Below are positions 19,411-27,932 of a stretch of DNA of 64,000 bases, one piece after another. The translations under genes and the position numbers were made by a program. The stretch is taken from NCBI RefSeq assembly GCF_030019085.1, contig NZ_JASEFJ010000001.1:124001-188000 (forward strand), read 5' to 3'. Origin of the DNA: Methanoculleus sp. (GTDB taxonomy: Archaea > Halobacteriota > Methanomicrobia > Methanomicrobiales > Methanoculleaceae). The number at the start of each line of letters is the position of its first letter. Position 1 is the stretch's first letter. Under the pieces are notes generated by a model. It searched no databases and was not told the DNA's origin. It saw nothing but the letters and a program-made list of their open reading frames with translations.

Positions 19411-20391
19411 ATGGGAGTCTGCGATCCAAGGCCTTTTTTGAAGTGGGCTGGTGGAAAAGGTCAGCTTTTGAGCGAGTTTGAGACCCGGTTTCCACAGGCT
19501 GTGAGAGAGGGTCGCGTTTCTACATACGTTGAACCTTTTGTGGGTGGAGGGGCCGTTTACTTCCACGTCACCAGTAAGTATGCCTTTGAAGATTGTCATA
19601 TCTTTGATATCAACGAAGATCTCATCCTGGCCTACATGGTTGTCAGGAATGACGTTGACGATCTGATTGAGATGCTGGGGGATTTGGAGACCACGTACCT
19701 TAATCTGGACGCCAAAAAGCGACATGAATTCTATTACACAGTTCGCCGCGACTACAATGAGCAGAGACCATCAATTCAGCTGAACAACTACAGCAAAGCA
19801 TGGATTCAGAGGGCAGCGGCCCTTATATTCCTCAACAGAACATGTTTTAACGGACTGTTCAGGGTCAACTCAGAAGGTTCTTTCAACGTCCCGTTTGGTC
19901 GGTACAGGAACCCAAAGATTCTGCGTGAGGAACTGCTGCGAAGCGATTCGGAACTCCTTGAAAACACAGTGATACATCATGGCGACTTCTCATCGTCTGC
20001 TCCCTATATCGATGATGACACCTTCGTCTACTTCGACCCGCCATACCGCCCGCTGAACCGGTCGTCGAGTTTCAACTCGTACTCAAGGGAGGGGTTTGGT
20101 GACGATGAACAGCGACGTCTTGCCGCGTTTTTCAGTGACATGGACGCCAGAGGAGCGAGGCTGATGCTCAGCAACTCCGACCCGAAAAACCAGGATCCCT
20201 CGGATAACTTCTTTGACGAACTTTACGCCGGTTATTGCATTGAGCGTGTTCCTGCCCGTCGTATGATCAACTCTAACGGTGACCGGCGGGGAGTGATTAA
20301 CGAGATCATAATCACAAACTACAGGCCCGTTTCCACCGATCGTCTGGCCTCCACCTTCAATTTTGAACCTGCACCATCCCTTGAGCCCTAA
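19411..20391 (+). CDS. DNA adenine-N6 methyltransferase (Dam/DpnM type)
   Basis: This 326-aa class alpha methyltransferase uses SAM. Motif I is FLKWAGGKGQ (residues 9-18). The VEPFVGGGAVYF block follows, and the catalytic DPPY sits at residues 209-212 in FDPPYRPLNRSSSFNSYS. The set FNGLFRVNS...FNVPFG plus DPPYRPL is typical of GATC-specific enzymes such as DpnM and Dam, so GATC is the predicted target. The ATG at 19411 is preceded by GGGAGGT. No restriction gene adjoins it. Base composition is lower in GC than its neighbours and the flank is gene-free, which suggests acquisition by transfer. Confidence 0.92.
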   Translation: MGVCDPRPFLKWAGGKGQLLSEFETRFPQAVREGRVSTYVEPFVGGGAVYFHVTSKYAFEDCHIFDINEDLILAYMVVRNDVDDLIEMLGDLETTYLNLDAKKRHEFYYTVRRDYNEQRPSIQLNNYSKAWIQRAAALIFLNRTCFNGLFRVNSEGSFNVPFGRYRNPKILREELLRSDSELLENTVIHHGDFSSSAPYIDDDTFVYFDPPYRPLNRSSSFNSYSREGFGDDEQRRLAAFFSDMDARGARLMLSNSDPKNQDPSDNFFDELYAGYCIERVPARRMINSNGDRRGVINEIIITNYRPVSTDRLASTFNFEPAPSLEP

Positions 20392-20500
20392 TCTCGTGGT
20401 TGCAACGCGCGATAGATCCGTTTGAGGATTGGTTATGCCTCAGAGTGGCCCTATCAGAGATGGGTCTCGCGGTACACTCCTGACCGCTCGCTCCCTCTCG

Positions 20501-22270
20501 CTACTTTGAGATCTCGGCGTAGTAATAATCACCGGCAGCGATCTGCTCGCGGTCAAGGAACGATCCTGGCTTGTTGATCCGCGGTCTCCCGCTCTTATCC
20601 CGGCGGAACGTGATCCCGAGCGCCTTGAGGAACCGGTTCATGCCCGCCGCCATATCAAACGGTCCGGCGGCCCTACCCTGCACCCCGGGTTCGCCCTCAA
20701 AGACCAGGATCCTGTCGCTGATCATATCGATGACGTAGATGTCGTGGTCGATCACGAGCGTGCTTGCCTCCCGGCTCTCAGCGTGTTTTCGGATCATTCT
20801 GGAGATCCTCACCCGCTGCTCCACATCCAGGTGGGCGCTCGGCTCGTCCAGGATGTAGAGGTCAGCGTCGCGCGAGAGGCAGATTGCTATCGCCACCCGC
20901 TGGAGTTCGCCACCGGAGAGAGTATTCACAGGCGCCTGGAGCATCTGGGAGAGGGAGAGAGGTTCCAGGATCTCGTGCTGGTAGTAGGAGGTATCAAACT
21001 TCGTCGTAGTCTGCCGGAGGATCTCCTCGACGGTTGCTTCAATATCTCCCTTGAGGTACTGCGGCTTGTAAGATATCCGCACCCTCCTGTCCATCGTTCC
21101 GGTATCGGGCTCGATCACACCAGCCAGGAGTCCTGCGAACGTGCTCTTTCCTATACCGTTTGCCCCGAGAACACCCAGAACCTCCCCCTTACGGATCTCT
21201 CCTCCTTCTACAGAGAGCATGAACCGGTCGAACCGTTTGGTCATCGCGGGGAACTCAAACAGAACCTCCCGGTTGGTCGCGGCGGTGTGCGCCCGGGTAT
21301 CGAAAGCAACCGCATATGAGCGGAACCTGACGTTCTCCTCCGGCAGGAACCCTTCAAGGTACTGATTGATCCCCACCCGGACACCCTTTGGGTGTGTGAT
21401 GACACCGAATACCGCCGGTTCACCGTAGGCAATATGCACCGTGTCGGCGAGCATGTCGAGTATGGCAAGATCGTGCTCGACTATCACAACCGGGCGCTCC
21501 ATCGCGAGTTCCCTTACAAGGTTTGCGGCAGCCATCCGCTGGTAGACGTCGAGATAAGGTGTGATCTCGTCCAGGAAATAGAAATCGGCGTCCCGTGCGA
21601 AACTGGCGGCAAGCGCTACCCGCTGGAGTTCGCCACCGGAGAGTGTCCTGATCGGCCGGTCGAGGAGATTCGTGAGCGATAGCCGCTCGATATAGTATCC
21701 CAATCTGCCGCGTTCGTCGGTGGTTGCCAGGAGTTCACGAACCGACCCTGAGAAGACTTTCGGGATCTGGTCAATGTACTGCGGCTTCACGGCAACCTTC
21801 ACACTCTTCTGTGAGAGTAGTTTGAGGTAATCGAAGAGTTCAGTCCCCTGATAGAGGTCAAGGACTTCGTCCCAGGTGACTTCTTCATCGCTCCTGCCGA
21901 GGTTTGGAACCAGCATCCCCGAGAGTATCTTGACCGATGTGCTCTTCCCGATACCGTTTGGTCCAAGGATGCCCGTGACCTTCCCCTCGACCGGGATCGG
22001 GAGACCGTAGAGGACGAACCCGTTCCTGCCGTAGCGGTGTATTGGCTGGTCGAGGTGCTCGGGGAGGTTGACTATATCGATGGCATCAAACGGGCATTTC
22101 TTCACGCAGATACCGCAACCGACACAGAGTTCCTCGGATATGACGGCTTTCTGGTCATCACCTATGATGACTGTCTCATCCCCCGTTCGGACGCGCGGAC
22201 AGTAGAGTACACACTCTGTTCCGCACTTAACGGGATGACATCTATCCCGGTGTACAACGGCAATGCGCAT
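20501..22270 (-). CDS. Ribosome recycling ATPase ABCE1
   Basis: ABCE1 splits ribosomes after termination or rescue, working with aPelota or aRF1. The 589-aa protein begins with two [4Fe-4S] motifs (residues 10-65, including CVGCGICVKKCPFDAI). Two nucleotide-binding domains follow. Walker A sequences are GPNGIGKST and GANGIGKST, and signatures are LSGGELQRVALAAS and LSGGELQRVAIAIC. Walker B appears as FLDEITPYLD and ILDEPSAHLD. All parts are intact. It is the last of four minus-strand genes linked to translation quality control. Confidence 0.97.
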   Translation of the reverse strand: MRIAVVHRDRCHPVKCGTECVLYCPRVRTGDETVIIGDDQKAVISEELCVGCGICVKKCPFDAIDIVNLPEHLDQPIHRYGRNGFVLYGLPIPVEGKVTGILGPNGIGKSTSVKILSGMLVPNLGRSDEEVTWDEVLDLYQGTELFDYLKLLSQKSVKVAVKPQYIDQIPKVFSGSVRELLATTDERGRLGYYIERLSLTNLLDRPIRTLSGGELQRVALAASFARDADFYFLDEITPYLDVYQRMAAANLVRELAMERPVVIVEHDLAILDMLADTVHIAYGEPAVFGVITHPKGVRVGINQYLEGFLPEENVRFRSYAVAFDTRAHTAATNREVLFEFPAMTKRFDRFMLSVEGGEIRKGEVLGVLGANGIGKSTFAGLLAGVIEPDTGTMDRRVRISYKPQYLKGDIEATVEEILRQTTTKFDTSYYQHEILEPLSLSQMLQAPVNTLSGGELQRVAIAICLSRDADLYILDEPSAHLDVEQRVRISRMIRKHAESREASTLVIDHDIYVIDMISDRILVFEGEPGVQGRAAGPFDMAAGMNRFLKALGITFRRDKSGRPRINKPGSFLDREQIAAGDYYYAEISK

Positions 22271-22276
22271 GGGTGA

Positions 22277-22642
22277 TCAGATAAGGACGGTGGTCGTAAG
22301 GAGGATCGTCCAGGTCATGAACCAGAGTGCAAACGTCATAAAACTCTGGTAGAACCAGTCCTTAGTGGATAGTTCCATGTAATCGACCCCGATGAACATG
22401 AAGACGTATTTCTGGAATACAACGCCCGCTGCGAGGAGGAGTATACCGATAATGGCGTTCTCCTGAAGACCTGTTGCTAGGTCGGGTGTGCCGGAGAGGT
22501 AGAATGATAGTCCCCCGACCAGGATACCCATGAAGCAGGCTACAAGCGTCCGTTTTATCCGATTCCTGTGTTCGACCTGTTTCTCGGCACGAGTCCGCGG
22601 CCGTGTCTTATCGGTATCTTCTTCTATCGGTTTCTCGCTCAT
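22277..22642 (-). CDS. EMC6-like membrane protein
   Basis: This 121-aa protein has a charged N-terminus (residues 1-30) and three hydrophobic spans (about 32-50, 62-82, 98-120). The layout and the motif NAIIGILLLAAGVVFQKYVFMFIG fit the archaeal relatives of EMC6, a subunit of the eukaryotic ER membrane protein insertase. It is six bases from ABCE1 in the same orientation. A role in membrane protein insertion is inferred from the family. The ATG at 22642 gives the length expected. Confidence 0.75.
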   Translation of the reverse strand: MSEKPIEEDTDKTRPRTRAEKQVEHRNRIKRTLVACFMGILVGGLSFYLSGTPDLATGLQENAIIGILLLAAGVVFQKYVFMFIGVDYMELSTKDWFYQSFMTFALWFMTWTILLTTTVLI

Positions 22643-22835
22643 CGTGACACCCGTCTTACGCCATTCCTGGAGATGAGACTCCCCCCGGGACGGCGACCCG
22701 GCGAGGGAAGAATTTCTTTCCCGGCCACTCTCCTGGATTGACAAATTACTACAGTACTGGGAGTTCTCCGGTTATAAAAGTAGGTAACACCATGACATAA
22801 GGGGCCCCCTCCTGACCGGGACTGTTCTCCAGGCA

Positions 22836-23864
22836 TCACTCGATCTTGTAGCGCAGGAGCGCCGCCACACCACCGATCGCCTCCAGGCGCTCTCCAGGCT
22901 CGAACTCGGTGCTCATAACCACTACAGTGGTGTTGATCTGCTCGGCCTGCTCGATAAGTGTTGAGATATCCTCATCACGGAGCAGGATGTCGGTGACCAA
23001 TACCGTATCTGCGGCGCCGTAGGTGACCGCTTTACGAACCTCATCTATACCGTAGGCTACGGCACCACCAGTGGCTATCCGGAGCAGGACCTCCTCCATA
23101 AGCGTGACCTCACGCCCAAGGTGGAGATCGCCGAGCAACCTCTCGATGACCCCCTGTCCGATGACCTCCTGCACAGCGCCCCGACCGACCCGGCGTGTCT
23201 CGACGGTGACCATACGCCCGGCCAGGTCGGGAGCGCGTGTCTTTACATAATCGACGAACTCGTCCTTCACGAACCCTGGCCCCGCGACGACGAGAGGCCC
23301 GGTGACCGCCGAGACCGCCTCGAGAGTCTTCTCAAAGAGCGCCGATCGGGTACTGCCTGTCTCGGCACCCTTGCTGCTGCCGAGTGTTATGGTGGTAACC
23401 CATTCAGGGCCGAACTGACGGAGACGGTAGACCTGGGCCTCACCCTCCTCGATGCTCACGACGTGGACAACACCGTATTCAGAGGCGGCGACGGCCCGTC
23501 GGATCCGCTCACAGTCGACGGCGCGCCAGTGTTTTATGACAGAGATCTCAAATCCGGTTTCGATATTCAGGGTATGGTGCGCGGATACGTCCACTCCGCT
23601 CTCGATGATGCCGGAGACCCTGAGGCGGTTTGTGTGCTGGTGGAACTCCACTCTCTCAACACGGATCCCGAGCCTGACCGGCCGTTTCTCAACCTTCTCT
23701 GGGCGGATCTTATCGGTTGCCGTCTCCACACCGCGGAAGGTCGTCGCAAAGACGAGATCCCCTGGCCGGATCAGGTGGGAGAGGTGCCAGAGGTCGTCGA
23801 GCGTCTCAGGGAATAGACGAATCTCGCCAAACTGTTTCTTCATCTCGCGGACTTCGGCCTTCAT
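22836..23864 (-). CDS. pelA: mRNA surveillance protein Pelota (aPelota/Dom34)
   Basis: aPelota enters stalled ribosomes like eRF1 and, with aEF1A and ABCE1, releases them. The 342-aa protein has the Sm-like N-domain (residues 1-125, FPETLDDLWHLSHLIRPGDLVF). The central domain has AVAASEYGVVHVVSIEEGEA and VVAGPGFVKDEF, and the C-domain ends EPGERLEAIGGVAALLRYKIE. As expected for Pelota there is no GGQ hydrolysis motif. Its ATG overlaps the rqcH stop (ATGA), so translation is probably coupled. Confidence 0.95.
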   Translation of the reverse strand: MKAEVREMKKQFGEIRLFPETLDDLWHLSHLIRPGDLVFATTFRGVETATDKIRPEKVEKRPVRLGIRVERVEFHQHTNRLRVSGIIESGVDVSAHHTLNIETGFEISVIKHWRAVDCERIRRAVAASEYGVVHVVSIEEGEAQVYRLRQFGPEWVTTITLGSSKGAETGSTRSALFEKTLEAVSAVTGPLVVAGPGFVKDEFVDYVKTRAPDLAGRMVTVETRRVGRGAVQEVIGQGVIERLLGDLHLGREVTLMEEVLLRIATGGAVAYGIDEVRKAVTYGAADTVLVTDILLRDEDISTLIEQAEQINTTVVVMSTEFEPGERLEAIGGVAALLRYKIE

Positions 23865-25759
23865 GACTCTACGAGATCTGATCCTCCAGGCGGGACAAAC
23901 GCAGCAACCGCCTCGGTGTTCAGGGCGTTCTTGAGCCCTTTCCACTCGTCCTCCGGGAGTCTCTCCCTGAGCGCCCGTACAACCTTTTTTGCTGTGTCGT
24001 TTGGCTCAAACTGCCCCGGCCGGAGTTCAACCCACGCCCTTGCACGCCCGGAGACGGCAGTGGGCGGACCGCCGATAACGGCTACTTCCGGTGAGACCTG
24101 AAGACCGATTGCCACGGCCAGGGGGACGTTCCTGAAGTACTGACGTTCACCCCGGACGACGAAAGCGCCTCTTGCCACGTACTCCCCGGACTCGGCAGTC
24201 TTGCTCACCTGTTCGGGCCTGGCGGCATAGACGTCGGTGGTAAAGTGTCCGGCTTTCCATGCGTTGGAATAGGATGCGGCGAACTGTGCCACCTCGTCCA
24301 TGCGTTCGGTCATGCCCTTCACGATGACCACGCTCCCACCATGGACATCGGCGTGGACAAAAAGGTCGCCGCCCTCCAAGTATTTCTTGACGAGTTCCTC
24401 GTTCTGAGAGGCGTCACGACCGCCGATGACAAGGACACCGTCGCTGGTGACGAACCAGCGGAACCGGTGGTACCACCGCTTCTTCTGGAGAGGGATATCC
24501 CGTTTTTGCCGGGTTTTCTCCGGGACAGCCCGTGCCATCGCCGCGACAGCACCTGCCTTCTTCTTCTTGAACTTCTTGATCTGGTCGTAGTAACGGCCGA
24601 GGTTCTGTTCGATAGTCTCGTGTACGTAGACCTTAACCCGCTCCCCCTCGAGGTCGAGTTCAACCGCTGCCTCGGCGGGATGCACCGCTCGGACCATCTT
24701 TGCTGCCGGGTTTTCGCGGTTTGACCTGAGTATTTGCTCGATCTCCTGCCAGGAGCGGGTTCTGCTGGCCTCACCGAGCGTTGCAAGGATCCCGGCAACT
24801 GTCTGGTAGTTCTCGTAGATCGCTTCAACGACCCGTTCGTAGCGCTCAATCTTCTTCTCAAATCCCCTGATCGCCTCGGCCTGGCGCTGCCGGATCACCT
24901 CTTCACGGGAGAGACGGGGTTTTTCGGGTGCAGCCTCTTTCCCCTCCCCCGTTACCGGCGGATAGAACTTATCCAGCGCCTCGCTGAAGGTCGAGAATCG
25001 CTTGAGAACCTCTTCGCCGGGGAGCACTATGGGCCAGCATCCCGTGGTTGTGATCACCGGTTGGCGGTGGCGTTCGGCATCGACCATGAGCCTTCCGAGT
25101 GCCTCCCTGACAGTGTCGGCATCAACCTCTGCGGCAGGGGCACTCTTATCCACCCCCGCCATCCGGCAGACCGCTTCGGCGTATGCGCCTCCGAGGAGAC
25201 AGTCTACAGCGAGCGTCCGGACGATATCGCGCTCAGACGCCGCAACCATCGCCCGGAACTCGTCAGGGGAGAGGGTTGAGCAGTCAGGCCCCCCTGTGAC
25301 ATAGACCGCGCCCGGAACCACCTCCCGGTTCCTGAACCTGTGGTGCCAGAGGGGTTTGATGATGGTATATGTTTCATCGCAGAGGACCACGTTCCCCTCA
25401 TCAAATAACTCAAAGATGAGGTGATAGGTCGTGTCCCTCTTCCCGATATCCAGGCATATCGCGCGTTCAAGCCCGAACTGATGTATGCAAAGCACCTTCC
25501 CGCCGTCCAGGTGCTTTCGAAGCAGCATCGCAAAGGCGGGAGGGTGTTTTGGGGGTGTCGGGAACTCTGCGGTGAAGTGAGCTCGTCTTCCGGCCTCCAC
25601 GATCAGCAGGTATTTCGCCCGATCCTCCCCGTTCAACCTGATACCCAGGGTCTTTGTGTCAAACTGGTAGATCTTGCCGACCCAGAGTGGGAGGCGTTCG
25701 GAGGCCTCTGCAACGAGAGCCCGGAGGTCGATCCCGCTCATGCCCTGTTGTGTCGCCAT
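23861..25759 (-). CDS. rqcH: Ribosome quality control protein RqcH (NFACT family)
   Basis: This 632-aa homologue of Rqc2/NEMF binds 50S subunits that carry stalled peptidyl-tRNA. The NFACT-N domain occupies residues 1-180 and a helical hairpin region about 270-400. The NFACT-R domain comes next (RWFVTSDGVLVIGGRDASQNEELVKKYL, near residue 440, then FVHADVHGGSVVIVKG). The residue pair equivalent to the D-R of yeast Rqc2 and bacterial RqcH, needed for tail synthesis, reads E98-R99. It is coupled to aPelota by a four-base overlap. Confidence 0.93.
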   Translation of the reverse strand: MATQQGMSGIDLRALVAEASERLPLWVGKIYQFDTKTLGIRLNGEDRAKYLLIVEAGRRAHFTAEFPTPPKHPPAFAMLLRKHLDGGKVLCIHQFGLERAICLDIGKRDTTYHLIFELFDEGNVVLCDETYTIIKPLWHHRFRNREVVPGAVYVTGGPDCSTLSPDEFRAMVAASERDIVRTLAVDCLLGGAYAEAVCRMAGVDKSAPAAEVDADTVREALGRLMVDAERHRQPVITTTGCWPIVLPGEEVLKRFSTFSEALDKFYPPVTGEGKEAAPEKPRLSREEVIRQRQAEAIRGFEKKIERYERVVEAIYENYQTVAGILATLGEASRTRSWQEIEQILRSNRENPAAKMVRAVHPAEAAVELDLEGERVKVYVHETIEQNLGRYYDQIKKFKKKKAGAVAAMARAVPEKTRQKRDIPLQKKRWYHRFRWFVTSDGVLVIGGRDASQNEELVKKYLEGGDLFVHADVHGGSVVIVKGMTERMDEVAQFAASYSNAWKAGHFTTDVYAARPEQVSKTAESGEYVARGAFVVRGERQYFRNVPLAVAIGLQVSPEVAVIGGPPTAVSGRARAWVELRPGQFEPNDTAKKVVRALRERLPEDEWKGLKNALNTEAVAAFVPPGGSDLVES

Positions 25760-25985
25760 TGATTCAGAATAGGTACGGCCCGCTACCTAAATAAGGACAC
25801 GGCCGGGATGCACGGGTCAGGGTGGAGACCGTCAATCCAATGCCTTATGTCAGGCCCCCGTCAGATGAACCTTTCCAGGGGCGTCTGGGGATATGCAATC
25901 ACCGTAGAAATAGAATTTCTGTTTCATGCAGGAGAGCCTGGTGAAGCTGCCTGGTGGTGCTGGTTTTCTGCAGGGTGTATAACTT

Positions 25986-26150
25986 TTAGGAGCATGTTGA
26001 GACATGGGATGGGGCGTTCCGCCCCCCACCGCCGGGGGGGGTGATACTCCGTCTATACGTCACCAGGGAGTTATCTCCTCTTACCCAGGTTCACGGTGAA
26101 ATCCTCCTGGAAAATCCCGTTTCCGTTCCGTGCACGTATCCCCTTCGGGG
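25986..26150 (-). repeat. Dispersed intergenic repeat copy
   Basis: The copy contains GCATGTTGAGACATGGGATG, a GGGGCGTTCCGCCCC stem, CCGGGGGGGGTGATACTCCG, and then GGTTCACGGTGAAATCCTCC with GTTTCCG. These elements recur in the same order at 55985-56155. It lies in the gap between rqcH and tRNA-Ala. Confidence 0.55.
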
Positions 26151-26515
26151 CAATCGGCACGCGCTGCCCCCGTCCCTCACAGGGAGTGGTCGACGAAAGG
26201 CGTTCAACGCGAGCGGTTCGATGTAGGGGTGAACGCTAGGGGGTGTGGTTTGACGATCCCCTGACCCCCTTTCGCTGAGGCTTCGGATCTCCCGACAGAC
26301 CTGATGCGGTGGCGCTGGCACATCTTGTAGGCCAGATAAGCGTAGGTAGCCCTGACTTAAGCGGTGAGGGCTTTTCCAAAAAGGCAACGGATTTAGCGAC
26401 AGCCCTGAAGACGATAGTATGCCCACCGTATCGCATTCAAGGAACTCCTCGAATGGTAGTTGTCCCGTGCAAGAACCGCTGAGTATGACCCCCTGGTTAA
26501 TTGGGGTTACGTAGA
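26151..26515. other. Unassigned stretch before tRNA-Ala
   Basis: About 365 bases between the repeat copy and the tRNA show no recognised gene. A frame of about 67 codons on the plus strand (from about 26281) looks protein-like but has no start and no family. Local stems such as AGGGC...GCCCT are present. It could be the remnant of a mobile element or an unidentified RNA. Confidence 0.35.
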
Positions 26516-26587
26516 TGGACCGAGCGGGATTTGAACCCGCGGCCTCTACCATGCCAAGGTAGCGATCTCCCCCTGATCTATCGGCCC
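26516..26587 (-). tRNA. tRNA-Ala (anticodon GGC)
   Basis: On the minus strand the 72-nt cloverleaf has acceptor GGGCCGA paired with TCGGTCC and an anticodon stem CTACC/GGTAG. The loop is TTGGCAT (anticodon GGC), and the T-arm is GCGGGTTCAAATCCCGC. The 3' CCA is not encoded. No intron. Confidence 0.93.
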
Positions 26588-26645
26588 GTCTTACTCTATA
26601 GCGTTGATCCCGATCACATAATAAGGGTTAGGGCAGATCGCCCCG

Positions 26646-27779
26646 CTATCTCCTCAAGGCAGGAGCCTGGAGGCGGGATAGCACCCGTTCCCGCGCATCT
26701 TCCATCTTCGGACGCACAACGGGCACACCATTCCTGACACACGGTATAAGGAGTGGCACCGCATCCTTCGGTGCAGGGGTCTGGGCAGGGAGTGTAAGGC
26801 GCTGGCCGTCGGTAAGTTCATAGACCTGTTTCACGCCGCTACGTTTTCCCCGCTTTGCAAACGGTCGGCCCTTGAGTTCCACAATATCCAGGGCAAAGTC
26901 GATTACAGGAGCGTTTGCAATCGCGCCGCCGATACCGAAGGCATCGACGATGTCGTGGTAGGCGGCGACATCCGCACGGGTTAGACCACCGGAGAGGAAG
27001 ATCTTCACCCCCGGGTATCCGTGAATATCCAGCTCCCAGCGCACCTCCGCAACTATCACCCTCAGATCACCCCGTCGAGACCGCGGCGTGTCAAGCCGGA
27101 CGGCCTCCGCCCCGCAGGCCGCCGCCCTGACGGCCTCATCTTTTTCATCGGAGAAGGTGTCTGCAAGCATCACCCGCGGCACATCGGGGCCCGCACCATG
27201 CGCAAACGCAAGCCAGGCATCCTCCGGCGTCGGGTAACACATCACAAATGCGTGTGGCATCGTCCCGGCAAGCGGGATTCCCTCCGGCGCAGCGGTGTTA
27301 CTCACGCCGTCCACCCCGCCGATCCAGGCCGCCCGCTCGATCATCGCCGCGATCGCCGGGTGTTGCCGGCGCGAGCCAAACGAATATACCGGTCGCCCCG
27401 CTGCGGCCACCTTCATGTGGGCGGCAGCCGTCGCCACCCCTGACGCATGGCAGAGAAAACCCAGGATTGCGGTCTCGTAGACCGCAAAGTCCCTGTAGCG
27501 CCCGGAGATCCGGATGACCGGCTCGTTCGGATAGAAGATCGAACCCTCCGGCATCGCGTCCACATCCACCGGGAGACCTTCGAGAAGATTGATCGCATCG
27601 TCAAGACCGCAGAAGACCGCCCATGGATCCGGGAGCGACGCCGCAGTCACCTCCATCGTGACCTGCGGGTTGACACCGTCCTGCTCCATAACCTTCACAA
27701 CACGCTGGAAGTAGACGTCTGTGCACTCACCGTTCCTTATCGCATCCTCTCCGACCACCTCAAACCGGCCCATGATCAT
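26646..27779 (-). CDS. Nicotinate phosphoribosyltransferase
   Basis: This enzyme converts nicotinate and PRPP to nicotinate mononucleotide for NAD salvage. The 377-aa product is of the archaeal/short type. It includes GRFEVVGEDAIRNGECTDVYF at the N-terminus, the phosphoribosyl-site histidine region FGSRRQHPAIAAMIERAAW, and VSNTAAPEGIPLAGTMPHAF. VRLDTPRSRRGDL and the phosphate loop FLSGGLT are also present. A second ATG six bases downstream is possible. The 14-base palindrome at 27799 covers the promoter. Confidence 0.92.
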   Translation of the reverse strand: MIMGRFEVVGEDAIRNGECTDVYFQRVVKVMEQDGVNPQVTMEVTAASLPDPWAVFCGLDDAINLLEGLPVDVDAMPEGSIFYPNEPVIRISGRYRDFAVYETAILGFLCHASGVATAAAHMKVAAAGRPVYSFGSRRQHPAIAAMIERAAWIGGVDGVSNTAAPEGIPLAGTMPHAFVMCYPTPEDAWLAFAHGAGPDVPRVMLADTFSDEKDEAVRAAACGAEAVRLDTPRSRRGDLRVIVAEVRWELDIHGYPGVKIFLSGGLTRADVAAYHDIVDAFGIGGAIANAPVIDFALDIVELKGRPFAKRGKRSGVKQVYELTDGQRLTLPAQTPAPKDAVPLLIPCVRNGVPVVRPKMEDARERVLSRLQAPALRR

Positions 27780-27798
27780 TCCGGTTGGCGCAGGGGAA

Positions 27799-27812
27799 AG
27801 TAAATATTTACT
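27799..27812 (-). promoter_or_regulatory. Palindrome over the nicotinate phosphoribosyltransferase promoter
   Basis: AGTAAATATTTACT is a perfect 14-base palindrome about 20 bases upstream of the start codon. It contains a TATA-like core, so it may act as promoter and operator together. The regulator is unknown. Confidence 0.4.
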
Positions 27813-27878
27813 AAACCTGACGCTCCGGTATCGTATGGTGAGCCTTTTTCAGCCAGGAGGTCCACCATTGTAGAGAGT

Positions 27879-27932
27879 ATGTCTGATGAAGAAACGAGTG
27901 CTGCAACGCCATCCGATCTGGAGCAGGTCTGA
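27879..27932 (+). other. Possible 17-codon leader frame
   Basis: An ATG frame encoding MSDEETSAATPSDLEQV ends in TGA. That TGA overlaps the next ATG (TGATG) of the phosphorylase gene. An AGGAGGT lies at 27855-27861, rather far upstream. It may be a translated leader that couples into the next gene, or chance. Confidence 0.25.
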
